Below, piece after piece: positions 40,734-50,769 of a stretch of 64,000 bases of DNA (the stretch's first letter is position 1; every line of letters begins with the position of its first letter). Below the pieces are notes generated by a model. That model saw nothing but the letters and a program-made list of their open reading frames with translations. It made no database searches and was not told the origin of the DNA. This DNA is from Candidatus Methylopumilus rimovensis (GTDB taxonomy: Bacteria; Pseudomonadota; Gammaproteobacteria; Burkholderiales; Methylophilaceae), in the NCBI RefSeq assembly GCF_006364615.1, contig NZ_CP040986.1, positions 496,001 through 560,000 on the forward strand, in the 5' to 3' direction. A program made the translations under genes and the position numbers.

Positions 40734-42169
40734 TTATTAAAAAAAATTTAGATTTAATAAAAAAGCCTATCATCTTGTGGTTTTTATTTTTTATTTATTC
40801 CTTAATTGTTGGATTATTTTTCTTAGAATATATCATCCCTAATATATCCTCGCTTCATATGAAGGGATGGAAGTTAACACCAGACTCGAGCTACTTTAAT
40901 TTGATTGCATTGAATTTAGCTCAAAAGATTGATCTTAAAGGTTGGTCTTATTGGGAATTATACCCAGCAGATGGTGCATCTGGCGCAACCTCTTTACTAG
41001 CAATTTTCTATGTTTTTTTTGGGGAAAATCATGCTATTGCAATATTTCTTAATGCTATTTTTCACGCTTTGTCTGGCGTTATAATTTATTTGATTGGTTT
41101 AAGAGTGCTTCCTACCAATCGGTTCAAAGCAAATATTGCACTTATAGCTTCTTCATTGTTTATTGCATTTCCATCTGCAATGACTTGGGTTGGACAAATT
41201 CAAAAGGATTCATTTTTGAACGCAGGTATTTATCTCGCATTATTTACCATTTTAAAGATTTTCTCTCCGATGGAAAGTCGTACAGAAATATTAAGATATA
41301 CATTTATTGCTATTCTCTCATTAATTATAATTGCATCTATAAAGCCATATTTTCTTCAAATTCTTTCTGTTACTCTAGTCTTAATTATTTTTCTTCAGGT
41401 TTGTAGATTATTACCTTTTAACTTTTTAAAGTTTTGTGCTCTTTGTATTTATTTATGCTCGATAATTTTTGCAAGCTCACAAATAACAAGACATCATAGT
41501 TTGCCTTGGCTCTCGGGTGATTCATATAGCTCTAATAATAAAATTAATTTTTTGCAGGAGGAGCCTAATTATTTGCCGGAAATATCCAAAATAAAAATAA
41601 GTACATCTTCAGCTGATTCAAATAGCTCCAGTGTAGAAAAAAATATTTTCTTGTGGGAAAAATCAAAGTATTTACCAAAAATTTTCGAAAGAAAACTAAA
41701 TAATTTATTATCAACTCGAGCGTCACTAATTAGCTTTGGCATTGCTAATAAAGCAAAATCAATGATAGACATAGAACAAAAGCCATCAAGCGCAACTGAG
41801 TTGCTTAATTACATGCCAAGAGCATTTCTGATTTCATTTTTAGCGCCCTTTCCAGACAGATGGTTACAATCTCAAACTTTAGTAAGCTACATAAGCAGTA
41901 TTGAGATGTTATTTTGTTATATTGTATTTATTGGTTTATTTTTTATAATTCTCCAAAAATTTCCTTATCAAATTTTGATTTGTTTATGTTTTGCTTTTGT
42001 CCCATTACTAATTTACGGAATTGCAATTCCAAATATTGGGACGCTTTATCGTATTCGTTATCCGTTTGAGATAATATTATTGCTTCTCGGATTTTCTGGA
42101 TGGAGCTTTATGTTTGATCGAATTAGCTCAAAAAAAATTATTTGTAGTTTCAAAGAGTGTCTTAAATGA
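40730..42169 (+). CDS. GT-C-like polytopic membrane glycosyltransferase
   Basis: A 479-residue membrane protein with about ten spans. The first extracytoplasmic loop carries an acidic motif (LTPDSSYFNLIALNL), the pattern of GT-C enzymes that use polyprenyl-phosphate sugars. A large hydrophilic loop of about 110 residues (about 270-380) contains two related YLP-containing segments (EPNYLPEISKIK and KSKYLPKIFERK). The last part returns to membrane spans. The start at ATG 40730 overlaps the GT4 stop. It may modify the glycan in the periplasm; the family call is tentative. Confidence 0.55.
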   Translation: MIIKKNLDLIKKPIILWFLFFIYSLIVGLFFLEYIIPNISSLHMKGWKLTPDSSYFNLIALNLAQKIDLKGWSYWELYPADGASGATSLLAIFYVFFGENHAIAIFLNAIFHALSGVIIYLIGLRVLPTNRFKANIALIASSLFIAFPSAMTWVGQIQKDSFLNAGIYLALFTILKIFSPMESRTEILRYTFIAILSLIIIASIKPYFLQILSVTLVLIIFLQVCRLLPFNFLKFCALCIYLCSIIFASSQITRHHSLPWLSGDSYSSNNKINFLQEEPNYLPEISKIKISTSSADSNSSSVEKNIFLWEKSKYLPKIFERKLNNLLSTRASLISFGIANKAKSMIDIEQKPSSATELLNYMPRAFLISFLAPFPDRWLQSQTLVSYISSIEMLFCYIVFIGLFFIILQKFPYQILICLCFAFVPLLIYGIAIPNIGTLYRIRYPFEIILLLLGFSGWSFMFDRISSKKIICSFKECLK

Positions 42170-43593
42170 AAAATTTAATAAAAAATTTTATTAAAATTAA
42201 AAAAGAAAAGATTTTACAGAATTCTTTTTTTGTTGCAATCTTAACCCTTTTGCTATTCCTTGGGTTTTTTTTAAGAGATTTCCTTATAGTTAAATACTTC
42301 GGCTTTACTTCAGAGTCCGATCTGTTTTACAAGATATCAATTATTCCAATGTTTTTTGTTGGAATCTTTTGCATCCCTTTTGGACAAGCACTAATACCAT
42401 TTCTTACAAAAAGTAAAAGATCTGAATTTAAATCAGCTATCAGTTATTTTTATGCCATATCAATACTTTTTTGTTTGACGCTATGTTTTATTTCTTTCGC
42501 AATATTCAGTCTTCAATATTTTTTTTTAAAAAATTATTTTTTTGATCAAAATTTCAATTTAGCTTTTTTGGCATTTCTTCCATTGCTCATTTTGAGTGGC
42601 TGGTTAATTACTTCCAACTCAATTCTTTCTTCGCTACACTATTATCTATTGCCAAGTTTTGCTCAATTAATTGTACCTTTATCTGCTATTTGCTTTATAT
42701 TCTTATTTGCAAACTCAATGGGAATATATTCTGTAATTTTTGGAATGACATTTGGGCAAGTTGCTAACTTATTAATAATTAATTTTTTCTTAAAAAAAGA
42801 AGAGATATTTTTATGGCCTTTAAATTTTAACCGCCCCCTTTCCATAAAAAAAGATTTTTGGGTGAATTATCTTCACTTGATTGCTCTCGCAATCTTGACT
42901 TCAATCAACTTGCCAATAAGCTCTTTTTTGGCTTCAACCTTAGGAGATGGAGCACTTTCTATTTTTAATTTTGGGATTAAATTTAACCTTTTTATTTGTG
43001 GCATATTAGCAGCAATATTTTCCTCAGTATTTTTACCTTATTTATCCCGAGCTATTAAAATTTTTGGGGTCATTGATTTAAAAAATTTTATTTCTTTTCT
43101 CATCTTGTTTACCGCTTTAATTTTAACTCCTTTTTCTCTCCTATTTTTTTATTATAGTGAGAATTTGACATTCTTAATTTTTCATCGAATTATTGAGGAT
43201 AAAGAATCTATTCTTGAATTATCTTCGGTCATTTCATACAGCATATTGCAATTACCTTTTTGGGTTTTTACTGCGATATTAGTCAAACATGGAAATGCAA
43301 TCAGTAGATTGAGTTTTTTAGTATTAACCTCCCTTATTGTTGCAATTCTAAATCTGATATTAGGCTTGTTTTTTATCAAATTTATTAATGTTGCAGGACT
43401 GTCTTTATCATTAGCTATTTCTAGTGGATTTGGCTCTTTTCTGTTGCTTTTTTACTACGCAAAAGAAAAATATTTAAGCATTTCAAATGCTTTAATAGTA
43501 ATTTTGATATGGAGTTTATTTATTTTCATAATTATTCTATTAAATTATGAAAAGTTTATAATATCTTTAGAGAAACTTTTTTTTAAATTTTAA
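42166..43593 (+). CDS. Wzx/MurJ-like polysaccharide flippase
   Basis: A 475-residue protein with about 12-14 spans. The N-terminal FFLRDFLIVKYFGFTSESDL and FGQALIPFLTKSK resemble the MurJ/MviN branch of the MOP flippase superfamily rather than classical Wzx. It lies directly before the initiating transferase PglC-like gene and overlaps the upstream gene by ATGA. It should carry the lipid-linked glycan across the inner membrane. A separate ABC flippase is present at 13886. Confidence 0.75.
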   Translation: MKNLIKNFIKIKKEKILQNSFFVAILTLLLFLGFFLRDFLIVKYFGFTSESDLFYKISIIPMFFVGIFCIPFGQALIPFLTKSKRSEFKSAISYFYAISILFCLTLCFISFAIFSLQYFFLKNYFFDQNFNLAFLAFLPLLILSGWLITSNSILSSLHYYLLPSFAQLIVPLSAICFIFLFANSMGIYSVIFGMTFGQVANLLIINFFLKKEEIFLWPLNFNRPLSIKKDFWVNYLHLIALAILTSINLPISSFLASTLGDGALSIFNFGIKFNLFICGILAAIFSSVFLPYLSRAIKIFGVIDLKNFISFLILFTALILTPFSLLFFYYSENLTFLIFHRIIEDKESILELSSVISYSILQLPFWVFTAILVKHGNAISRLSFLVLTSLIVAILNLILGLFFIKFINVAGLSLSLAISSGFGSFLLLFYYAKEKYLSISNALIVILIWSLFIFIIILLNYEKFIISLEKLFFKF

Positions 43594-44189
43594 TGACTAA
43601 AAGACTTTTTGATTTTTCTTTTTCTTTTTTAGCACTTCTTCTTCTTTTGCCTATCCTTTTAATTATTTTTTTTTTAGTGTTCTATAATTTAGGTTCACCA
43701 GTTATTTATCGCCAATTAAGACCGGGCCTTCATGAAAAATTGTTTTATTTATATAAATTTCGTTCGATGACCAATTTGACAAATGCTAAAGGTAAATTAC
43801 TGGCCGATGAAAAGAGATTGAATAGGTTCGGTAAATTTTTAAGAGCTTCGAGTCTTGATGAATTGCCGGCTTTATGGAATGTGATGAAGGGTGATATGAG
43901 TTTAGTTGGGCCCAGACCGCTTTTGATGGAATATTTACCTTTATATAACAAAAATCAAAAAAGACGACACGAGGTTAAGCCAGGCATTACTGGATGGGCG
44001 CAAGTAAATGGAAGAAATTCAATATCATGGAAGAAAAAATTTGATTTTGATATTTGGTATATTGATCATCATACATGTTGGCTTGATCTTAAAATTATTG
44101 TTTTAACGATCAAGAGAATTTTTCTGCAGGAAGGAATTGCAGAGCCTGGTGAGGTAACAATGTCAAAATTTAAAGGAAATAAAAAATGA
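43593..44189 (+). CDS. pglC: Initiating sugar phosphate transferase, PglC/WecP type
   Basis: PglC transfers phospho-diacetylbacillosamine from UDP to undecaprenyl phosphate, starting the glycan. The 198-residue protein has one hydrophobic N-terminal helix (SFLALLLLLPILLIIFFLVF), then GSPVIYRQLRPG, LYKFRSMTN, FLRASSLDELPALWNVMKGD and SLVGPRPLLMEYLPLY, KPGITGWAQVNGRN. The start overlaps the flippase stop by one base. The three following genes make the matching UDP-sugar. Confidence 0.9.
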   Translation: MTKRLFDFSFSFLALLLLLPILLIIFFLVFYNLGSPVIYRQLRPGLHEKLFYLYKFRSMTNLTNAKGKLLADEKRLNRFGKFLRASSLDELPALWNVMKGDMSLVGPRPLLMEYLPLYNKNQKRRHEVKPGITGWAQVNGRNSISWKKKFDFDIWYIDHHTCWLDLKIIVLTIKRIFLQEGIAEPGEVTMSKFKGNKK

Positions 44190-44779
44190 AATATTTTATC
44201 TATGGAGCCGGAGGTCATGCTAAGGTTGTTTGGGATGCCATGAAAAAATCAAATCTTTTTTGCGAAGGCTTTCTTGATGATTGTCGCGAAGGCCAATGGA
44301 TTGATTTGCCTATATTTAAATCTTCATTTTTAAATGAGATTAATGATATTGAGCTTCATATTGCAATAGGAAACTGCAAGGTGAGAGAAGAAATCGCCAA
44401 AAAATTTAAAAATTTCAAATTTTTCTCTATTTATCATCCTGATGCAGTTATTTCATCAAGAGCAAAAATTGAAGTCGGTACATTTTTAGCGGCGGGCTCA
44501 ATCATTAGCCCCGATGCTAACGTTGGTAAACATGTTATTGTGAATCATCATGCAGTTATTGATCACGACAGCTCTGTCGGAGATTTTTGTCATATAGCCC
44601 CTCATGCAAGTCTTGGCGGTGGAGTTAAAGTAGGTCAGAGCGTTTTAATTGGAGCGGGTGCCATTGTATTGCCAGGTATAACAATTGCTGATTGTGTCAC
44701 CGTAGGAGCAGGTTCCATTGTAACCAATGATATTGCATCTGGTGTCACCGTTGTGGGAAATCCTGCACGTGCTATTTAA
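44186..44779 (+). CDS. pglD: Sugar O/N-acetyltransferase, PglD/NeuD family
   Basis: PglD acetylates the 4-amino group of the bacillosamine precursor. The 197-residue protein has an N-terminal Rossmann-like part (MKYFIYGAGGHAKVVWDAMK) and a left-handed beta-helix of hexapeptide repeats (VGTFLAAGSIISPDANVGKH, VNHHAVIDHDSSVGDFCHIA) with the catalytic-type histidine H-D-S. It overlaps pglC by an ATGA. Its place between pglC and pglE favours PglD over the sialate acetyltransferase NeuD. Confidence 0.87.
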   Translation: MKYFIYGAGGHAKVVWDAMKKSNLFCEGFLDDCREGQWIDLPIFKSSFLNEINDIELHIAIGNCKVREEIAKKFKNFKFFSIYHPDAVISSRAKIEVGTFLAAGSIISPDANVGKHVIVNHHAVIDHDSSVGDFCHIAPHASLGGGVKVGQSVLIGAGAIVLPGITIADCVTVGAGSIVTNDIASGVTVVGNPARAI

Positions 44780-44797
44780 AAACTTTATGAGTTTATC

Positions 44798-46012
44798 TTG
44801 TTAAATCACCCTACATTTGCTCCATGGCCATCTTTTTCAGAAAAAGAGGCTGAAGCCATTAAGAATGTTTTACTATCAAATAAAGTCAATTATTGGACTG
44901 GTGATGAATGTCGCAAATTTGAGAAAGAATTTGCTAATTGGTCTGGTGTTGATTATTCCATTGCTTTAGCTAACGGCACACTAGCACTTGAAGTAGCTCT
45001 TAGAGGCCTCGATATTGGTCCTGGCGACGAAGTGGTTGTAACGCCAAGAACTTTTATTGCCTCCATTTCTTGTGTAGTTAATGTAGGTGCTACACCTATT
45101 TTTGCAGATGTTGATCCCGAGTCAGGAAACATTACTGCCGAAACCATTTCGAAAGTATTAACTCCTCAAACAAAAGGGATTATCTGTGTGCACTTTGCAG
45201 GCTGGCCATGTGATATGGATCCTATTATGACATTGGCTTCTCTACATAATATTAAAGTGATTGAGGATTGCGCCCAAGCGCATGGTGCCATGTATAAGGG
45301 TCGATCCGTTGGCAGCATTGGGCATATTGGTGCATGGAGTTTTTGTCAGGATAAGATTATGACCACAGGGGGTGAGGGAGGTATGATCACGACCAATGAC
45401 GAAACATTATGGCGAAAAATGTGGGCTTATAAAGATCACGGTAAGAGTTATGAAGCTGTTTACGAGAGAGAGCATCCATCAGGATTTAGATGGGTACATG
45501 AGAGTTTTGGTAGTAATTTTAGGATGATAGAAATACAGGCTGCCATTGGTCGTATTCAATTAAAGAAAATGACCGAGTGGAGTGCTAAACGGAAAGAAAT
45601 TACGCTAAGTCTATTGAAGACTTTTGAACTATTCAAAGCTATTCGTATACCTAAATTTCAATGCAATAAAGATTGTATTAAGGATTGCTCTTCTTTAAAT
45701 CAATGCAGACATGCCCACTACAAATGTTATGTGTATGTTGATAATGCTAACTTAAAAGAAGGTTGGTCTCGAGATCGCATTATTGAAAAAATTGAGATGC
45801 AAGGTGTGCCTTGTTTTCAAGGGGGCTGTTCTGAAGTTTATTTAGAAAAAGCTTTTGAAGGTACCGGCTTTATTCCTAAAAACCGCTTACCAATCGCAAA
45901 GATGTTAGGCGATACATCACTTATGTTTTTGGTGCATCCTACACTTACTCAAGAAAACATCAAGAAAGCAAAAGAAGTGATTGCGGACGTCTTAAAATCG
46001 GCAAGCATTTAA
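44798..46012 (+). CDS. pglE: UDP-sugar aminotransferase, PglE type (DegT family)
   Basis: A 404-residue PLP enzyme that aminates C4 of UDP-4-keto-6-deoxy-GlcNAc. Visible are the N-terminal NHPTFAPWPSFSEKEAEAIK, ALANGTLALEVALRGLDIGP, VIEDCAQAHGAMYKGRSVG, and the PLP lysine in SFCQDKIMTTGGEGGMITTN. A cysteine-rich insert (KDCIKDCSSLNQCRH) near residue 290 is a noticeable addition. The only practical start is TTG 44798. It could also stand in for the missing LegC in the legionaminate pathway. Confidence 0.88.
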   Translation: MLNHPTFAPWPSFSEKEAEAIKNVLLSNKVNYWTGDECRKFEKEFANWSGVDYSIALANGTLALEVALRGLDIGPGDEVVVTPRTFIASISCVVNVGATPIFADVDPESGNITAETISKVLTPQTKGIICVHFAGWPCDMDPIMTLASLHNIKVIEDCAQAHGAMYKGRSVGSIGHIGAWSFCQDKIMTTGGEGGMITTNDETLWRKMWAYKDHGKSYEAVYEREHPSGFRWVHESFGSNFRMIEIQAAIGRIQLKKMTEWSAKRKEITLSLLKTFELFKAIRIPKFQCNKDCIKDCSSLNQCRHAHYKCYVYVDNANLKEGWSRDRIIEKIEMQGVPCFQGGCSEVYLEKAFEGTGFIPKNRLPIAKMLGDTSLMFLVHPTLTQENIKKAKEVIADVLKSASI

Positions 46013-46121
46013 TATAGCAATTTTTATGTTGACGTAATAATAATTTTTTTGACCTAGGTGTATGTATCTACAAATTTAATATCCATGTAAACTAAAGTAT
46101 ATATTTAAACCTTAATTAACA

Positions 46122-47987
46122 ATGAAAAAATGGCCCTTTAGCTTTAGAAGCGCGTTAGCTTTTATGCATGATATTACTGTTGCAATATTTGCATGGTATA
46201 GCGCTTTTTTGCTTCGCTTCAATTTTAATATACCATTAGAACAAATGGCTTTAATGAAGAGCACCATTATTATGGTCCTTGCTGTAGAAGCTATTACTTT
46301 AATTTCCTTTGGCCTATACAAAGGCGCATGGCGTTATGCAAGCCTCGCCGATCTGAAGCGTATTTTAGCTGGCACATTTGTCTCTTCAGTTATTCTAGTT
46401 TCGATGTTATTTATTACGAATATCGAAACACATGTACCTCGTTCTATTTTAATACTGAATCCTATTCTGTTAATTCTGATGATGAGTGGCAGCAGAATTA
46501 TTTATCGTGCACTTAAAGAGCGTCAAATTTATGGTGAAAATTTTCAGAAGGGCAGACCAGTTTTTATCATTGGTGCTGTTAAAACCGCTCTTTCACTTAT
46601 AAGAGATTTGTCACAAAGTCCGGAATGGCAAGTGATTGGTATATTAGATAATGATAAGAGTATGCATGGGCGAGAAGTTTTAGGTTTAAAAGTTTTTGGT
46701 CCAATTGAATTGTTAACTAAAATGTATGAGCGATTCAAATTTCGTCATGTCATCATTGCACTGCCTTTAGATTCTTATAAAGAAAAACGCTTCATATTTA
46801 ACTTAGCGAATAAACTTAAAATTGAAATATTCACAATTCCTGCTATTGATGATCTTATGAGCGGCCGGTTAAATATTTCGCAAATTCGCCGCGTGGATGT
46901 AGAAGATTTACTTGGACGAGAGAGTGTTGAGCTGGATAATTCTGGATTGGAAAATTTAATCAAAAATAACGTGGTTATGATAACAGGTGCCGGAGGCTCG
47001 ATAGGCTCAGAGCTTAGTCGCCAAGTTTTAAAATTTAAACCTCGGTTGCTTATCTGTTTTGACCTTTCTGAATACGCACTATATCAACTTGAGCAATCCT
47101 TTATTCCAGATCAAATTCAAGTGAATATTTTATATATTGTTGGAGACGTAAAAAACGAATTGCGATTACGTAATTTGATTTCTCAATATCAGCCAAGTTT
47201 AGTTTTTCATGCAGCTGCTTATAAGCATGTGCCAATGATGGAAAATGATAATGTAACTGAAGCAATATCTAACAACGCACTAGGCACTTATCAATTTGCT
47301 AAAAGTTGTCTTGATTTAGGCGTTGAAAAATTCATCTTAGTTTCTACAGACAAAGCAGTTAATCCTACCAATGTCATGGGGGCAACAAAACGTTTAGCAG
47401 AAATGATTTGCCAAGGCCTTCAACAAGAAGATGGCACACGTTTTGTAATAGTACGCTTCGGTAATGTATTAGCAAGTAGTGGCAGTGTCATTCCAAAATT
47501 TCGCACACAAATTGCCGATGGCGGTCCAGTCACTGTGACTCATCCAGATATTACAAGATACTTCATGTCAATTCCGGAGGCAGCTCAATTAGTGATGCAA
47601 GCAGGTTTAATGGGGGAGGGTGGGGAGATATTTATTTTAGACATGGGTGAACCAGTTAAAATAGTCGATTTAGCCCGTGACATGATTAAATTTTCTGGCT
47701 TTCAAGAAAATGAAATTGATATTAAATTTACCGGTCTTCGTCCAGGTGAAAAACTATATGAAGAGCTAATTGCTGATGGTGAAGATTCCACTCTCACAAA
47801 ACACAAAAAAGTCAGAGTCGCTAAAGCAAGAAAATTTGATGCTAATCTCTTAATTGATCTATTATCTTGGATTGAATCTAGCCACGATTTTGATGAAAAC
47901 ACTCTTAAGGAAAGCCTTGCCCATTGGGTTAAGGGCTATTCACCGGACTTAAACGTTAAGCAAAAAAATAATTTTAAGAGTCATTAA
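46122..47987 (+). CDS. pglF: UDP-GlcNAc 4,6-dehydratase, PglF/WbpM type
   Basis: A 621-residue inner-membrane enzyme with four N-terminal spans in about residues 10-125, a linker domain (VFIIGAVKTALSLIRDLSQS) and a catalytic SDR domain: MITGAGGSIGSELSRQVLKF, FHAAAYKHVPMMENDNVTEA, VSTDKAVNPTNVMGATKRLA and VRFGNVLASSGSVIPKF. It makes UDP-2-acetamido-2,6-dideoxy-4-ketohexose for PglE. The 109 bp gap before it holds a possible separate promoter, though hexamers are not convincing. Length is normal for full PglF/WbpM. Confidence 0.93.
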   Translation: MKKWPFSFRSALAFMHDITVAIFAWYSAFLLRFNFNIPLEQMALMKSTIIMVLAVEAITLISFGLYKGAWRYASLADLKRILAGTFVSSVILVSMLFITNIETHVPRSILILNPILLILMMSGSRIIYRALKERQIYGENFQKGRPVFIIGAVKTALSLIRDLSQSPEWQVIGILDNDKSMHGREVLGLKVFGPIELLTKMYERFKFRHVIIALPLDSYKEKRFIFNLANKLKIEIFTIPAIDDLMSGRLNISQIRRVDVEDLLGRESVELDNSGLENLIKNNVVMITGAGGSIGSELSRQVLKFKPRLLICFDLSEYALYQLEQSFIPDQIQVNILYIVGDVKNELRLRNLISQYQPSLVFHAAAYKHVPMMENDNVTEAISNNALGTYQFAKSCLDLGVEKFILVSTDKAVNPTNVMGATKRLAEMICQGLQQEDGTRFVIVRFGNVLASSGSVIPKFRTQIADGGPVTVTHPDITRYFMSIPEAAQLVMQAGLMGEGGEIFILDMGEPVKIVDLARDMIKFSGFQENEIDIKFTGLRPGEKLYEELIADGEDSTLTKHKKVRVAKARKFDANLLIDLLSWIESSHDFDENTLKESLAHWVKGYSPDLNVKQKNNFKSH

Positions 47988-47989
47988 AA

Positions 47990-49239
47990 ATGAATTTTAT
48001 TTCACAGTTTAAAAAATTACATCTTATTCATTTAGAGCTAACACTTCTTTTTCTTATGCTACTAAGCCTTCCCAGCTTGGAAGCCCCTAAAAATATTTTT
48101 TTAGTGCTCTTTGTGGTTACAGCTACTATTCGACAAGTTAAGACGAAAAGCTTAATGATTTGGGGTCATTGGGATTGGATGTTTTTAGCTGTTATCACTG
48201 GCGCTTTTCTTAGTACTATATTTGCAGGACTTGCCCCTGGCCATGAATGGAGTGGCTTTAGGACATTACTAACCTTTATGAGTATTGGTTGGCTGATTTC
48301 TAGATCAAAGTATTCTTCAAAACAACTTGGATGGATATTTTGGTTAACTATTCTTAGCGCTCTTCCGCCGCTATGTTGGGGACTTGTTCAATATTTAGTT
48401 TTGCATACTAAAAGTTCTTTGGAATTACATTCCGTTGGTCATATTAATCATTCAGCCATTTATCTGACTATGATATTTGGAGCGACATTTGGTTTAATGC
48501 TAACTTTTTTGAAAGATAGCAATGCGACCAAAAAAATTGTTTAATTCTTTTAACAACGATATTTTATGTGGCCCTTCTTATAGGCTCCAGCAGAGCAGCA
48601 GTTGGCATTGCAATTATTTTAACGGTTTTATTTTCATTAATTTTTTTAAGAAACCTGAAACTAAAGTTATTATCGATTTCATTTTTAACTTTACTTACTT
48701 TACCAACATTTTTTTTAACCTCTGGAGTGATAGAGAGACAATTGCAACTACAATCGACAAATCAAACCTTAAATGGAAGAGCAGAAATTTGGCATACGAC
48801 GATTGAGGCTGCCAGACTTTATCCAGTATTTGGTATTGGGATTGATAATCGCGCTCTAGTTTCAGAAGATCTCATTAAAAAATCTGTTGAAAGCCGCCAT
48901 GAAAATTTTAATGAAGCTTATTACGATTTTAAATTTAAACATGCACATAATTTTTACTTAACCAATATTGCTGAGCGGGGCATTTTAGGGTTTATGGTCA
49001 CGCTATCTCTAATCTTAATGTGGATGCAATCCTTAATTGAAAGTTATGGTCAGGCAAAACTCTCAAGTCAGTCAGCTTATCTTTGGATGGGGTCAATGAG
49101 CGCTTGGTTGGCAACTTTCGGTATAGGTTTTGTTAATACTACCTTTCATCACGAGCACGGCATATTAGCCTGTTTATTTTTAGGCTTGCACTTAAGTTAT
49201 TTAAATACACGCAGAATTAAATTAAAAAGAAAGCTTTAG
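47990..49239 (+). pseudogene. O-antigen ligase split by a frameshift in an A7 run
   Basis: Two frames make one WaaL/Wzy_C-type ligase. The first (47990-48544) carries spans and ends ATKKIV; the second (open back past 48568) has GSSRAAVGIAI, GRAEIWHTTIEAARLYPVFG and the HAHNFYLTNIAERGILG motif. The shift lies in seven A residues at 48530-48536 (ACC AAA AAA ATT GTT TAA). One extra A would give NATKKNCLILLTTIFYVALL and a continuous protein of about 416 residues. It may be a true frameshift, slippage switching or a sequencing error. The intact ligase at 4174 could compensate. Confidence 0.8.
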
Positions 49240-49289
49240 TTAAACAAAAACGAAATTACCCTTAAATTGGCAAATTTTTTTGTAAGCGA

Positions 49290-50270
49290 TCAGGTTGATG
49301 TAATTTTTTCCAGACGCTTCTTTTTTTGTTTTGTCATAAACTGAGGTTTGGTGCCGATATGTTCAATACCTCGCTCTTTCGCCAAGATTACCTGTTTTTG
49401 CCGTTCGGTCAGCGCTTTCAATTTCTCTGGAGTATGTTGATTATAGCAATGAGGACATGAAATTCCTGGTGTGTACTTATCACTTTGCATATCATCTGCT
49501 GACAAAGGATAGCGACATGCATAACATTGATCATAATTACCCACTTCTAATCCATGCTTAATTGCAACTCTTTGGTCAAACACAAAGCATTCGCCTTGCC
49601 ATAAGCTTTCTTCGGGTCTGACTTCCTCTAAGTATTTAAGGATGCCACCTTCTAGGTGATAGACCTCATCAAAACCTTCACCCATCATGAAGGAGGAGGC
49701 TTTTTCGCAGCGGATACCCCCGGTACAAAACATCGCGACCTTTTTATGTTTTTTAGGATCGAAATGCGCTTTCACATATTCTGGAAATTCTCGGAATGTA
49801 TTCGTTTTGGGATTAATCGCATTTTTAAAAGACCCAATGGCATATTCATAATCATTCCGTGTATCGATCAACACGACTTCAGGATCAGAAATAATCTTAT
49901 TCCAGTCTTGAGGTTTGACATACTTGCCCACCACTTTAGTAGGCGATACTCCCGGGACGCCTAAAGTCACGATCTCTTTTTTCAACTTCACTTTCATGCG
50001 GTAGAAGGGGTGTTTATCTGACCATGATTCTTTATGACTTAAGTTTTTAAAGTTGCCCTCAAAAAGTGGATCATTTTTTAAGAAATCGAGAAATGCATGG
50101 ATAGATTTTTCAGAGCCCGCGACGGTACCGTTGATGCCTTCATCAGCTAACAGAATTGTGCCTTTGATGTTTTGGGATACGCAGAAATTGAGCAGCGGCT
50201 CACGTAAGGTTTTAAAGTGAGGAAGTCTCACAAAATGGTACATCGCTGTTGTTAAATAGATGTGTTGCAT
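49290..50270 (-). CDS. trhO: tRNA uridine(34) hydroxylase, rhodanese-related
   Basis: TrhO (YceA) uses oxygen to make 5-hydroxyuridine at tRNA position 34. The 326-residue protein has the N-terminal acylphosphatase-like part ([20 protein letters not shown]), a rhodanese domain with [19 protein letters not shown] and the active-site loop [17 protein letters not shown] (Cys near residue 181). A cysteine-rich tail ([21 protein letters not shown]) follows. It is the only minus-strand gene between the island and the ndk group, convergent with the frameshifted ligase. Confidence 0.93.
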   Translation of the reverse strand: MQHIYLTTAMYHFVRLPHFKTLREPLLNFCVSQNIKGTILLADEGINGTVAGSEKSIHAFLDFLKNDPLFEGNFKNLSHKESWSDKHPFYRMKVKLKKEIVTLGVPGVSPTKVVGKYVKPQDWNKIISDPEVVLIDTRNDYEYAIGSFKNAINPKTNTFREFPEYVKAHFDPKKHKKVAMFCTGGIRCEKASSFMMGEGFDEVYHLEGGILKYLEEVRPEESLWQGECFVFDQRVAIKHGLEVGNYDQCYACRYPLSADDMQSDKYTPGISCPHCYNQHTPEKLKALTERQKQVILAKERGIEHIGTKPQFMTKQKKKRLEKITST

Positions 50271-50355
50271 GAGCTTTGTTCTTTATTAAACCTTCTAAAA
50301 ATGTTATTTTATCAGTCTTTTCAACGGTATTAAATCTCAACAGGAGTATGAAGCA

Positions 50356-50760
50356 ATGGCAATTGAACAAACCTTATCCATTATTAAACCTGATGCAGTT
50401 AAAAAAAATGTGATTGGTCAAATCTATGCACGTTTTGAAAACGCAGGCTTAAAAATTATCAAAGCTAAAATGACGCATTTATCTCAAGCCGAAGCAGAAG
50501 GCTTTTATGCGGTGCATAAAGATCGCCCTTTCTTTAAAGATCTAGTGAGTTTTATGATTTCAGGTCCTGTCATGATCCAAGCCTTAGAAGGTGAGAATGC
50601 GGTTTTAAAACACCGTGATTTGATGGGCGCCACCAATCCAAAAGAAGCAGCACCTGGAACCATTCGTGCTGACTTTGCGGAAAGTATTGATGCGAATGCC
50701 GTGCACGGATCTGATTCATTAGATAACGCAAAAATCGAAATTAAATACTTCTTCGGTTAA
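50356..50760 (+). CDS. ndk: Nucleoside diphosphate kinase
   Basis: Ndk equilibrates nucleoside di- and triphosphates with ATP. The 134-residue protein has [20 protein letters not shown], the catalytic His117 in [10 protein letters not shown], and [20 protein letters not shown]. It is a few residues shorter than most bacterial Ndk, at the C terminus. AGGAG lies 9 bp before the ATG. It begins a plus-strand run ndk-rlmN-ispG-hisS. Confidence 0.97.
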   Translation: MAIEQTLSIIKPDAVKKNVIGQIYARFENAGLKIIKAKMTHLSQAEAEGFYAVHKDRPFFKDLVSFMISGPVMIQALEGENAVLKHRDLMGATNPKEAAPGTIRADFAESIDANAVHGSDSLDNAKIEIKYFFG

Positions 50761-50769
50761 TTTTTATTC

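Noticed and set aside
46029-46077. TTGACG and TTGACC hexamers upstream of pglF as a promoter.
   Set aside because: Neither has a convincing -10 at 16-18 bp.
49264-49281. Hairpin AAATT-GGCA-AATTT followed by T residues between the broken ligase and trhO.
   Set aside because: The stem is five A-T pairs only, too weak to call as a terminator.
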